A stretch of DNA of 64,000 nucleotides from Sarcocystis neurona. Lineage: Eukaryota; Apicomplexa; Conoidasida; Eucoccidiorida; Sarcocystidae. The translations under genes were made by a program, and so were the position numbers. A model generated the notes under the pieces. It was given only the letters and a program-made list of their open reading frames with translations. It made no database searches and was not told the DNA's origin. Of the stretch, positions 43,301 through 53,769 are shown piece after piece. The stretch is from assembly GCA_000727475.1 (NCBI GenBank), contig KL647294.1, positions 143,758-207,757 on the forward strand. Reading direction: 5' to 3'. Every line of letters begins with the position of its first letter. Position 1 is the first letter of the stretch.

Positions 43301-43926
43301 CCGTCTGTTTACAAGTGTATATATGGGAGAGGCTGCGTGTCTATCTTGAATCTAGCTACATACGTATCACACACCTACGTACATATATATATGTGTATAT
43401 ACGTATATATATGTGGGCGTGACTGTATAAAGCGTAGGCATCTTTGTGATAGATTGCATGTAGGACTACTCGTCTCCTTGCTCTGAGTATATCGTTTACA
43501 TGTCCTGTCTCTGCGTTGCCTCAATCCGTCTTTGCACGAGGCATATGCAGTGTACGTACACGACAGAAAGATTCAACGCATGCGTTTACGGGGCTGCTGT
43601 GTACGTACACCGCACACGTGCGCCTGTCAAGGCAGTCGACTTTGTTGTCTTTCCTCACTCTCTTCCACCACGTTTACTCCGGCGCCGGAGACTTTTCTGC
43701 CCTAGCCACGCTATCGAAAGAAGCTACTCGTTTTGCGACTACGCAAGTATGAATGTTTACATGTATGTATATGTGTACGTACATGTATACATATATGTAT
43801 ATATGGACGCATGCGTATATGCATGTATATATCTACGTCTGTGTACATGTATGTGTAGAATATGAATCTGTGTGTGTACGTGCATGTAGGTGTGTATGTG
43901 TATGCGTGTGTATATATTTATATATG

Positions 43927-43966
<40 letters not shown>

Positions 43967-44377
43967 CGTACGTATGTATGTATGTATGCATGTATCTATG
44001 CGTGTATGTATCTATGTGTGTATCTATGCGTACACGTATCCACGCATGTATTTATGTATGCGCGTATGTGCGTGTGTATGTGTATAGTACAAATGCACAT
44101 TTGGGTGGCGCTGAAGCAGAGAGAGATGTGTTTGAAAATCTATAGATACGCATGCAAAGACTTATGTGTGTATATGCTTGAGTGTCTACACAAGTAGATA
44201 TTTGAACTTATGTGTGTATATATATATACATATAGAGAGAGAGATAAATGCACGAGTATATTTCAACTTTTCATTCACATGATTTTGTGAGACGATAGAT
44301 ATACGTGGAAGACGTAAACGTCCGCCGTCTAGACAATTGCACCAGGAGGTGCAATGTACATATATATATATATGTAG

Positions 44378-44410
<33 letters not shown>

Positions 44411-47400
44411 TAAATGCACGAGTGTATATATATATATATATATGCATATGTATCTATACGTACAAGTGCGCAGAAAAGTATGTACAAGTATATCCTTCCT
44501 TCGAAAGAGAGAGAGGTGTATATGTTGGAAATCGGTTCTTGTATGCAGTTCCCTGTTTCATAGTGACGCTGCAAGGTGCATGAGAGGCCTCCTGGTGCAA
44601 TTGTCTAGACGGCGGACGTTTACGTTTTCCACGTATGTCTGTCGTCTCACAAAATCATGTGAATGGAAAGTTGAAATTTGCTTTACAGGTGAGAGATACA
44701 CATAAACACGTGCAGATATATGCCGCTTCCTACGGGACGCATGCAGTAAGGCAGAGTTGTCTGAGCGGTCGGGACTGCTGTGCGAACTGATACGGGCCCT
44801 TACACATACATTACATACATGCACATACATACAAAATTATATATATACAGATATAGATATAGATGTAGATATAGAGAGATAGGTAGGTGTACGGCTTCAT
44901 CTATATATCCACATGTAGACATGATTACATCCCCAGAAACGTGGGTCGACATACTCATATACGTATATATATATATGTGTATATATGTATGTACAGGCAC
45001 TAGTATAGTTTTACAGATACAGTTTCACAGATACACAGATAAATATACGTGTACGTGGTCGTGGTAGTGTGTCCACAAAAGCGGGATAATTATATGTGTA
45101 CGCTTGTGTTTCTTAGCAGCAGAAAACGGAGAAGAAAGAAGAGAAAACAGGAATACAATGTGAGGCCGCAGTTTCCGTTTTCTCTCGGTGCCCATCTCCG
45201 TCGAAGTGCTGCTGCGCCGACACTGTTTCTTTTGTGCTGCGTCCAGGTTTGACTGTCTCTGCCGCATCTACAAATATTTCTTCAACGCCGAGGGCCTGGA
45301 CATCAGCCGCATGCACACAGCAGCGCAGCAGTTCGTAGGACTTCGCAGCGCTCTTTTGTGTCTTGGTGCTCCGCTCGTACCACGTCTCTCTCTCTCTTCT
45401 CTCGTTATCTACATAAATCTAGTTTTTGCGCTTGCAACTGCCAAACTACACGCGTGGACACAGCTGGCAGAAGAACAAAAGTGTACGGCATTCCACACAT
45501 ACGCAGAAGTCATACGTACAGCCAATATGCCCTTGGACAGAGGAAAGTATATATATGTATGCTGCCATGTCACTGTTGCAGAATGAAACTGCAGCTGCCT
45601 CGCTGCCGTCTTGCTGCGTACACCTTTTTGTGATGCTGCTTCCTCCTCATCCTCTGCTGCTGTAACAGTGGGCACACTTGCTAATCTACTGCACGTGTCA
45701 CGGGATGGTGCTGGTGCTGCATCTCTCCCTGTAGTTGCCTTACAATAGCTGCTGCGGTGTTCCTGCTGCCCTGCCGCTGTTACTTTATCGTTGACGTTCC
45801 TGCTGTAGCTGCTATTGATGTGATGGTGGCTTCTGCGGCAGAAGGTTTCTGTTGCTCCTCGCTACTATGCGCTATCGTCTTTTCTGTCGCTTCTAGTGCA
45901 CCTTCTCGCGTTGCTGTGGCTGGTGCGGCAGCTTCGCCTGGTCCTCGTGTGATGTCCTGCCGTGCTGTGAGAACTGGTGCCGGTGCTACTGCGTCTGCTG
46001 ATGCCGCCGCTGCTGCTGCTCTGCATCTAGTGCTGCTGCTCCGCTGCTGCTGCTGATATTCCTGAGATCAAAGCTGTGCGAGCGCTGCTTCAAGCCGTTC
46101 TGCTGTGGCCGCTGCAACGCACACCGTTCGTATGCGCGCCTATAGATGGCTATGTGTAGTGCTCATCGGCCTTACGTATATATATATATATATATACGTG
46201 TAGAGAGAGGGGAAGACGGAGAGGCATCTTAGATAAAGGAAATTATTTACATATTACATATGTATATACGTATATATATATATATATTTGTCTGGCAGTG
46301 AGAGGAAATTCCTCTGTCAGTCATCTGAACTGGAGTCAATATAAATTGAATCAAGCGACTGCATGTGCTATACAGCTGGTAGATGAGAACCACTGCTTGT
46401 CCGTGTGCATGCGTGCGGCAGGTGGGGGAACACAACTTCAAATATTTTTGCAAAGTCGACCCAAAAAATCCACGGAATCCGAGGCAAGTTGCATGAGCTG
46501 TCTGCTCGTGCATCTCGTTCGCTCCCGCTCCTCCTACCACTTTTCTCCGCTGCTGCTTGTGCTGTTTCTTGCTGCCGCCGCTGCTGTTTGGAGCTATCCG
46601 AATCTGGTGTTGCCTCCGTCTGCTGATGCTATCCTTTCGTCCTGTTGCCGCTCTTTGCTGCTGCTGCTGCCGCTGTTCTTTCGTGCGTCAGTTGCTGCGT
46701 CGTGCTGCTGCTGTTTCGTGCCAGTGCAGCCGTCGCCGTGCTGCTGCCGGTGCTGCCGCACGCCTCAGGATGTTGATGCAGACAGCGGTGCACCTGGTGC
46801 TGCCTGCTGTGCTGCTCTCTTTTGGCGTTGCTGCCCCTCCTCTGCTTTAAAGCGTTTCTCCCCTTCCTGCTGCTGCTACTGCACCTCGTGCTGCTACTGC
46901 GGCTGATGATTGCGGCTGCTGCTGAGCCTGCACCTGCTGTTGCGTTCTCGTGTGCTTGCAGGCGACGGATTCTGAGGTTTCAAGTGGAGTACGCAGACCC
47001 GACAAAACTTTTTGGCGTCGCGACGATTGCAGGACTTTCGTTTCTTTGGCACCAGGTAATGCAGATCACTGCTGCAGCACTTGCTCCTCACCTTCTCTGT
47101 TTTTCGATACATTTAAAATACCCTAGAGCTGCCCAAAAGTACGGCCGCAGCAACTGCCTAACGTGCCGCAGCAGCGGCCTTCACCTAAAGGGCTGCAGTC
47201 CACCGGCGCTTTGCTTCTGTTTGCGTGGTTTGTGCATATTTCGCTCATTCGATTTCCCCGTGTTTATCTGCGTCTCTCTTGTTCTTTGCTTTTTGTCCGC
47301 TTTTCTTGTTTGTCACTTTCCTTCATTTCTACTACGATCTGCTGCCTCTTGTCAAGTATTAGTGGAGGACCACAGGAAAGCGTCTGGTGCATCACCTTTG

Positions 47401-49145
47401 CGGTGTTTTTTGTCAGCTGACTGACGCATGCAGGTTCGATACATGATGGCTCAGCTGCTGCGAGTGGGTAGACAGAAAAGTGAATTTTCTCTGATTCAAC
47501 AGCTGCTCGACCGCGCAGAGGAGGAGGACCATGCAGCAGACGCCAGTCCTCTACCGGAAGACCTAAGGCAACACCAGGAGATGCACCAAGAGCACCAGAA
47601 AGTAACAGAGCTGCAGCAGCAGGCACTGCAGCAACAGCAACAGCCGGGTCCCGAGAACGTGCAGCAGGAGGAAGAGGCGGAGAATGCTGACGCTTCCGAG
47701 GCAGCAAAGCCGCAGCAGCAGCAGGTGCGCCAGGCGGAGGAGCAGAGGGGTCAGCAGCAACAGCAGCAGCGCCAGAAGCGCGAAATGAAGTGTGTCATAA
47801 GTGCGACAGGGGAAGAAGTCTGTGATGTGGAGAAGAGAACGAAGCACCAGCAGAAAGAGCAACAACAGAGGAAACAGAACCAGCAGCAGCACCGATCGAA
47901 GCAAGACAGGCAGCAGCATTCGACGAAGCAGGAGCAGCAGCAGGAGCCCAGCATTAGCAACGGCATCCGAGGCTTTGCGCCAGCCCCTCCTGACGGACTT
48001 GTTCTCTACGACTGTATTTTTGAAGGTGTTTCCTTCAGTACACCCGAAGCTGTGTCCGCTGCTGCTGGTCAAGATACTGCTATTGCACCTGCTGGGGCTG
48101 CTGCTGCTGCTGTTGCAGCGAGTACTGCCACCCCTGCTCCAGCTTGTGGCACTGCTTCCTTGCCTGGGCAAAGAGCAGCTGCTTCTCCTCGTGCCTCTTT
48201 TATTGTAAGTTCTCAACGCCAAATGCACATAAAATGTGGGTGACAAGTACACGTACGTATTTTTGTAAACGCGCATGCACGCAGCTATATGTGTGCATCC
48301 TCGTGTACACGTATATGCCTGTATGTATGTATGTATCTATGTATGTATGTATGTATGTATGTATGTAGATACCCATAGATACATATATATATATATAATG
48401 TACTTGTACGTTTGATTGTGTAGTCGTGTACAAGCACGTAGATTTATTAGACGTATGCATATGCGCACATTGGTGTACAGACATATGTATACATTAAATG
48501 TATACATATATCGTATTTCTGCTGCTCCAACTTCTGCTCTTCCCTCTCCTGCTCCTGCTGCTTGTGATTCTGCTGATACAGCAGCAGCCGATACCACCTT
48601 TCCTGCTCGTGCTGCGTGTATCCTGTGGCCAAGCTTCGTGTAGATGCTGCAGCTGCTGCTCGCCGTGCGACGTCCACGTCTGTCCGTGCAGCCGTTTTTG
48701 TGCGAATACTTCCGGTGTTGCATCTCGTGAAGGATTTTTTGGGGGTGCTGTCTTCACGTCACAGCTACTGCTGATGCCACTGGTGCCGGTAGTGTACCAA
48801 TCGCGCCTACATCTGGTGGTCAGGCTAGTCAGGTGCATACCTCGTAGATGCGGTGTTGCTGGAACTTGGGTTTGCAGCTCCGGTGTGTGTGCCACTATAT
48901 CCGGCCGCTTCCGCTGCTGCTTCTTCATTCTACTGCATACCTTACTATGGTGTAGGCTGCTGCTGCTGCTCTCGTAACTTTTCCAGTGCTGATAAAATGT
49001 GAACGCGTAAAGCCAGGATCGTGTGCGCGTTACGTCCCGTCCGAGCATGCACCACGGCGACTGCTTCCTGCTCTTGCTGCAGGCGGAGTATTACAAAACC
49101 CTGCAGCGGCTGCAGGTGCTGCGCTGCCTTGCAGGCTTGCCCTAG
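36587..49145 (+). CDS. PUS3: tRNA pseudouridine synthase, PUS3/DEG1 family (TruA fold), 10 exons
   Basis: Isomerises uridine to pseudouridine at positions 38/39 of the tRNA anticodon arm (family knowledge). Predicted exons: 36587-38200, 38996-39096, 39590-39667, 41403-41431, 42436-42529, 45247-45334, 46422-46483, 46962-47055, 47434-48204, 49083-49145; 2,994 nt, 997 aa. Catalytic-domain motifs in order: FLLKIAYDGQSYS (exon 1 end), GLACQAED with TVEDALFAAL (exon 2), RCGRTDKGVHA with the catalytic Asp at 39615-39617 (about residue 581, exon 3), YVTMLNSVLPRDVRV with FDAR (exon 5), RIYKYFF and AAQQF (exon 6), VGEHNFKYFCKVD (exon 7; the FCKVD form separates PUS3 from PUS1), GLSFLWHQ (exon 8), VRYMMAQLL and LVLYDCIFEGVSF (exon 9). 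All junction phases agree. Exon 1 adds a ~530-residue Ala/Gln-rich N-terminus and exon 9 holds a Gln-rich insertion. The start ATG (MAALTEEQF) and the last exon are least certain; exon 10 (AEYYKTLQRLQVLRCLAGLP) fits the family's post-core helix. Confidence 0.88.
37868..38040 (+). repeat. 21-bp and 12-bp in-frame repeats in PUS3 exon 1
   Basis: Four 21-bp units (cagctacagctacagcaacag type, coding QLQLQQQ) are followed by 12-bp gagcaacagcag units (EQQQ). Both periods are multiples of three, so frame is kept. The stretch lies about 50 residues before the start of the catalytic core. Confidence 0.85.
40586..40756. repeat. Degenerate tandem repeat, three copies, in PUS3 intron 3
   Basis: Copies begin near 40586, 40656 and 40712 and share tacgtagaactatcc followed by a tatcgacgttgctat-like segment. 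AT-rich spacers differ in length. Confidence 0.7.
41403..41431 (+). CDS. PUS3: 29-nt micro-exon of PUS3 (exon 4)
   Basis: Exon 3 ends in phase 2 and exon 5 starts needing a phase-1 partner, so a piece of length 3n+2 is required between them. Between an acceptor (tatggcag) and a donor (aag/gtgcgt), these 29 nt supply KEAKKRRFAED across the junctions. That gives VVLRVK-EAKKRRFAED-NFDYV, matching the linker before the LNxxLP motif in PUS3 proteins. Confidence 0.7.
43180..43208. repeat. GATA microsatellite in PUS3 intron 5
   Basis: A short uninterrupted tagatagatagata run lies inside the 2.7-kb intron 5, which also has several TA runs. Confidence 0.8.
44260..44677. repeat. 90-bp inverted repeat with 238-bp spacer, in PUS3 intron 5
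   Basis: The left arm (44260-44349) is the reverse complement of the right arm (44588-44677) over 90 bp, with no gaps and about four mismatches. The spacer holds TA and GA microsatellites and a direct copy of the gataaatgcacgagt segment that also flanks the left arm. No ORF or target-site duplication is clear. It could be a MITE-like element or a palindromic duplication; the transcript would form a long hairpin. Confidence 0.85.
46484..46961 (+). other. PUS3: GC-AG intron of PUS3 (intron 7)
   Basis: Exon 7 must end in phase 2 to join exon 8, which begins with one base after ttgcag. The GT donor at 46488 would give phase 0 and scramble the conserved SFLWHQ. The sequence CCGAG/gcaagt at 46484 fits the known GC-donor consensus exactly and restores KVDPKNPRNPR-RRILRF. 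Confidence 0.75.
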
Positions 49146-49239
49146 ATGCGCAGCAGCAGCAGTCAGAAGAAGTAGCCGTTGGCAGCAGCAGGTGCAGCGA
49201 CTGGTAGCCGGAGCACTTCCAACAGCAGCAGCACCAACT

Positions 49240-49816
49240 CTGACGCAGCATGGGCAGCGGCTTCAGACAGCATCAGCGTCAGCACGTGGATCTGACGGGA
49301 AAACTCTTGGCACCGACGCCAGTGAGCAGCAGCAATCGGCAAGGCACGCAGCTGGAGAGACGTGTCCCACGAAATTCCGGGTGTTCTTGCTACTGCGATC
49401 GTTAAGTATGCAGAAGGCCTCAGCGTTGACAGCCAAAGCGGTGCAGCACCTGCTGGAAAGCGCCGTGAACAACTGTTCCAGCTGACTGCGCCTTCTTCGA
49501 TCTCCGCCTCACATCCACGTGGACTACATCTGAATACATGTATTTTTCTATTAACGTAACCCCAGGTGCGCTTGTACGTATTCTGTGAGTCTGTATCTGT
49601 CTACCTGACTATGTTCCACTTCTGCTGTCTGCGTTGTCCCTGGGCCACTGGGAAGAGGGCGACGGGCTGGAGAGCTGCACCGCTCACTCTTATCTACTCA
49701 TCAGCAAGTTCACTCGGGGAAAACCCGGAGCCTCCATCACTACAGATTATATATATGTATGTATATATGTGTAGCACAGACACGTATTCGGAGTCTGCTG
49801 GCGTATACACTAGTAA

Positions 49817-49860
<44 letters not shown>

Positions 49861-51180
49861 TGGCTGACAGCAATGAGCGTGTGCCTACATAGTGTGTAAT
49901 TATATATTATTATTCATAGACAGATGTAGACGTAGACGTACGCGCGTAGTACGTGGACGGGAGTGTGTCTTTTCTGCGTATAGAACGACATATATATATA
50001 TATATGTAGACCTGCGTACACAGACAGAGAGATATGTATATAGATATATTGACGTATGTATAAACACGCCTCGTGTATTGCGGAACATACCCCCATCCCT
50101 CGCTGAACGTCTACTACACCCGACGTGTGTCTCTGTCCGCGTGCGTCTGTGTATACACTCCTATATGTGCATCACGCATGTGTATAGATACATTTTATAG
50201 TTTTACTAAAGGAAAGGGTGACACATACAAACAAAATGAATGTGGGAAGGAAACAGACGAAATGCTGCCGCCTCCTGCGTCTTCTGCCTAATTCGCTGTC
50301 CTGCTACAAGCCTTCTTCTTCTTCGTCTTCCATCCCAGCAGCCTTATCGTAGTAGCGCCGAGGAGCTTCGTACAGACGCCACAACAGCAGCCTACGTGCG
50401 TCTGCATACGTACAACTAGCTGCTGCTTCTTTGGCGTCCTTACCGATACAAACACAAACGTTTTCCAACGAGCAAAACGATCAGACGGTCATTCGCCCAT
50501 CAAGCGGATTCGTACTTATATACACACATATACAGATATGTGTCCACATACAGATATACGTATATATATATATATATGTACATATACGCATAAAGACAAA
50601 CAGGACAGGGAGATATACATAGAGGAAGAAAGACGGCTGCCAAGTAGGTGGATTTATACGCATACACAGACGACAGCAAATAAACATATACGCACACAAT
50701 ACACTACAACGCGTACTATCTATATACTGTGGTCACACATGTATATTATATATATATATATATATGTACGTATATGGTAATATGTGGATGTGTAGATACA
50801 TACAAAACTACATTTCCACGCCGGTGGACGCAGGCTGAGAAAGACATGCATCTGTGCGCTGTTCTTGCACCCCGTCGGCAGACGAGAGTTCGTTGTCAAC
50901 ACTACCTTGCAATGCATCTCCTCCCTATACATATATATGGGACGACAGATATAGACCGACATAAGTATACGCGCGTGTACATATATATACATATATATAT
51001 ATATATATGGAAAGACAGATATAGACGGACATGAGTATACTCGTGTATATATATATGTATGTACGTCGTGCGCACCTTCTGTCTATATAGAAATATGTGT
51101 GGAAGTCGATGCGTCTCGTAGAACTACATCTCTATATATATGGGTCTTGAGAAAAGCAGAGAATCTGTCGGAATAGACAA
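49240..51180. repeat. AT-rich intergenic region with microsatellites and a ~72-bp duplication
   Basis: TA runs lie at 49818-49857 and 50748-50765, among others. Two copies of a segment containing agacagatatagacggacat followed by gagtatac lie near 50942 and 51013. Just after the PUS3 stop, a plus-strand frame stays open to 49485 with no recognised domain. No convincing gene. Confidence 0.6.
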
Positions 51181-51586
51181 AGTAAGATGTTTTTCACATT
51201 CGAAACGCTTGTTCTTCGAAGAAACCTGCACTTCCTCAAAAAGACAAGAGAACCACAACACTACATGCAACAGCAGCAGCGGACCATGACAGTTCTGCTT
51301 TTATCTCCTGCGTCCTCGGCTCTCTTCCGCCATTCCCTTGCTGCTGCCGAAGCCTCGCATGGGACACTGCTGCTACTGCTGAATCTCCTTCGCTGCCGTT
51401 GTCGCTCCCTTTTTGCTGCTGCTGCTGCTGCTCGTGGGTGTGCTGCGCAGCTCTCTCGTGGCGGAGCTGCTGAACTGCTCTTTCGCCGTTGTTTCGGCTG
51501 CTGCTTTTCTCCTGCCCTTCCTTCGTCCCGCCCGATGCCCCTGCCGCCGCTTCCATTTGTCTCTTGCTGCTGCTGCTGCTTCTGCC

Positions 51587-53124
51587 TCACAAGTCCGTCC
51601 GTGCGGCCGCCGTGTCGCTGCTGTTGCTGCTGGTGCCTTTCCGGCTGCCTACGTCGCTTCCGCAGCACGACGGCCCACTATCTTTTCTGCTGCAGCTGGT
51701 GCTGCTGGGGCCCGTGCTGCTGCCGCAGGACGTGCCGTTGCTCTGGTGACGGCTGCTCTGTCTGCTGCTTTCCCTCCCATTCCCGTGGAGATTCATTCTG
51801 CTGCTGCGTGCGTTTCCACGCGCATCCTCGTTACTCCTGCTGCTGCTCTCTTCGTAATTATTATTTGAGCTGCTGTTGGTCTTGCAGAGCTTACTTCTCT
51901 CATCGTCGTCGCTGCCACTCCTGCATTGCTTGCCGCTACTACTGGTGCTGCTGCAACAACCCCCACTGCTGTTCCTGCCGTCCCTACTCTCGCTGCAGCT
52001 GCTCGTCTCGCTGCTGCTGCGCCCGCCGCTGCGACTGTCACTCCCCCTCTCCGACGCGGTGCACCTGCCGTTGCTGCAGCTCCTGGCGTTGCTGCTGCTC
52101 TTGCTGTGGCTGCTGCACCTGCTGCTGCTCTTGCTGCTGCTGGACCTACTACCGCCGCACCTGCTCTGGCTGATCCCCTTGCCGCTTTCCTCTTCCTGCG
52201 TACCAGTGTTCCCACCTGCCTCATGCATATTATTAGAGAAGTCCTTCTCGTCTGCAGAATTGCAGCACCCCTCGCCGCTGCTGCTGTTGCTCCTCTGCGG
52301 CATTCTCTTGCTCACGCTGCTGCGGCTGTCGTTCTCTTCTATCCAGTCGTCGCTGCTGCTGCCTTCTTGTTCTACCCCGCTGCAGCTGCTAGCTGCCCTC
52401 TCCTCCTTCCTGCCGTTGATGGCGCCGTTTCCACTGCTGGTGTACACTTCTTCACTAACAGGCTGTCCTTCGTACTCTAGCGCATCAGAGCTTTCTTCCT
52501 GATTGCTGCTCCTGCTGCACTTCTCCGCCGTCCCCACGCTTTCCTGGCTGTTGCTGCTGCTGTTTTTGCTGCCGCTGCTGCTGCTGCTCATGCTGCCGTT
52601 GCTGCTGCTCTTCTTCCTGTCGGTGCTGCTGCTATTCTTACTGCCGTTGGTGCTGCTTCTCTCTCTGCTGCCCTTGCTGCTGCGACTCTCGCTGCTGTTG
52701 CTACTCCTACCTACGCTGCTGCTGCTGTCACCTTCGTTGCTACTGCTGCTGCTGCTGCGATCGTCCACACCGCCGCTACTGTCGCTGCGCCTCGCCCCCA
52801 TATCGCCGCCACTGCTGCTGCTGCTGCGATCGTCCACACGGCCGCTACTGTCGCTGCGCGTCGCCCCCATATCGCCGCCGCTGCTGCTGCTGCTGTTCTC
52901 CTTCAAACTGCCTGTCGGCTGCTGACTGCTGTCGCTGCTGCTACACACGCGGCTCAAAGTGCTGCCCTTTCTGCTCCTGTTGGGACGACGCTGGCTGCTG
53001 CTGCTGCTCCCGCACGGCGTCCGGCTGTGTGCGTCTTCGTCAGGAGAAGCAACGAACCAGTCGATCGGGTCGTGAAATTGCTCTTGCTGCTGCTCTGCTG
53101 CTGCTGCTGCAGCCGCCCTCCGCC
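51587..53124 (-). CDS. Serine-rich low-complexity protein, 3' exon
   Basis: After a minus-strand acceptor (gcctgctgcag) the frame needs two bases to complete its first codon, then runs 511 codons to TGA. It opens with Ala/Gln runs and unique DPIDWFVASPDEDAHSRTP, then becomes Ser-rich with acidic unique segments (LEYEGQPVSEEVYTSSGNG, SSDDWIEENDSRSSV). A 69-bp repeat encodes two 23-residue units containing GGDMGA and VDDR. The end is uncertain, because the stop overlaps a donor-like ACTT/gtgagg and further exons could lie at 51.2-51.6 kb. No family is recognised. Confidence 0.5.
52758..52895 (-). repeat. 69-bp coding tandem duplication
   Basis: Two copies begin cgatcgtccacac at 52758 and 52827, exactly 69 bp apart. 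They encode a 23-residue unit (SSSSSGGDMGA...VDDR) in the minus-strand serine-rich frame. The period is a multiple of three and the substitutions are few. Confidence 0.9.
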
Positions 53125-53561
53125 CTGCAGCAGGCAGCAGCACAAACGCACCGACCGCAGCTCCTCTTCACAAAGAAGCAGCAACAGCAATTGTCAGCCT
53201 ACCACACCAGCAGAGACAGCCGCACGAACAGTCGTCTAGCCAGTCTGGCTTGCCCAGAAAGGAACAGCAACAGCTATACGACAGCGCGCGCAGTTTGCAA
53301 CGTCCTATTATAAACCGACTGCAGTCCGTCCGGGCCCAGCAGCCCCGCGGTGTGCCCCGCAGCGTGCTTCTACGAAGTACTCTTCGGCAGCAGCAGGAGC
53401 AGCTCTTCTGCCAATTTGAGCAGCAGCAAGAGAGCAGGCAGACGCAGCACGCGCAAGGTAGGCACGAAGAAAACAACAGCGACTTGCGTAATGAAGATGC
53501 ATGTAAGACGAGACACGCAGCACAGCACGGAAAATGACTGGGAGAGAACGCCTATTTTTGG

Positions 53562-53606
53562 TAGTATTAGTAGTAGTAGTAGCAGTAGTAGTAGTAGTAG
53601 TAGTAG
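53562..53606. repeat. AGT trinucleotide microsatellite
   Basis: A run of agtagtagt units with a few interruptions, inside the intron of the serine-rich gene. Confidence 0.9.
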
Positions 53607-53697
53607 ACGTCGTCGTGTACATACATGCACAAGCTGTTCTAACATGCATATGACGAGAAAGACACAAGGAAGTGAACGACCTGCTGCTGTTGGTTAG

Positions 53698-53769
53698 TGG
53701 ACTGATCGGGAATTGAACCCGAGACCTTTCGCATGCGAAGCGAACGTGATACCACTACACCATCAGCCC
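53698..53769 (-). tRNA. tRNA-Ala (anticodon CGC)
   Basis: Read on the minus strand, 72 nt fold as a cloverleaf. The 7-bp acceptor stem (GGGCTGA with TCAGTCC) includes G3:U70, the universal alanine identity pair. The D arm is GTG/CAC. The anticodon stem TTCGC/GCGAA encloses the loop TTCGCAT with anticodon CGC at 53735-53737. The variable loop has 5 nt, the T arm is TCGGG/CCCGA with loop TTCAATT, and the discriminator is A. A-box (TGGTGTAGTGG) and B-box (GGTTCAATTCC) promoter elements are present. No intron and no encoded CCA. It lies within the intron of the same-strand serine-rich gene. No run of four or more T follows closely; the nearest is about 165 nt downstream. Confidence 0.93.

Noticed and set aside
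48494..49048. 184-codon minus-strand frame
   Set aside because: Falls inside PUS3 intron 9 on the opposite strand, with no motif and no CAG polarity support.
53250..53458. Plus-strand Gln/Arg-rich frame with acceptor-like and donor-like ends
   Set aside because: It lies in the intron of the better-supported minus-strand serine-rich gene and I found no plus-strand partner exon in phase. It could be a nested gene but is not listed.
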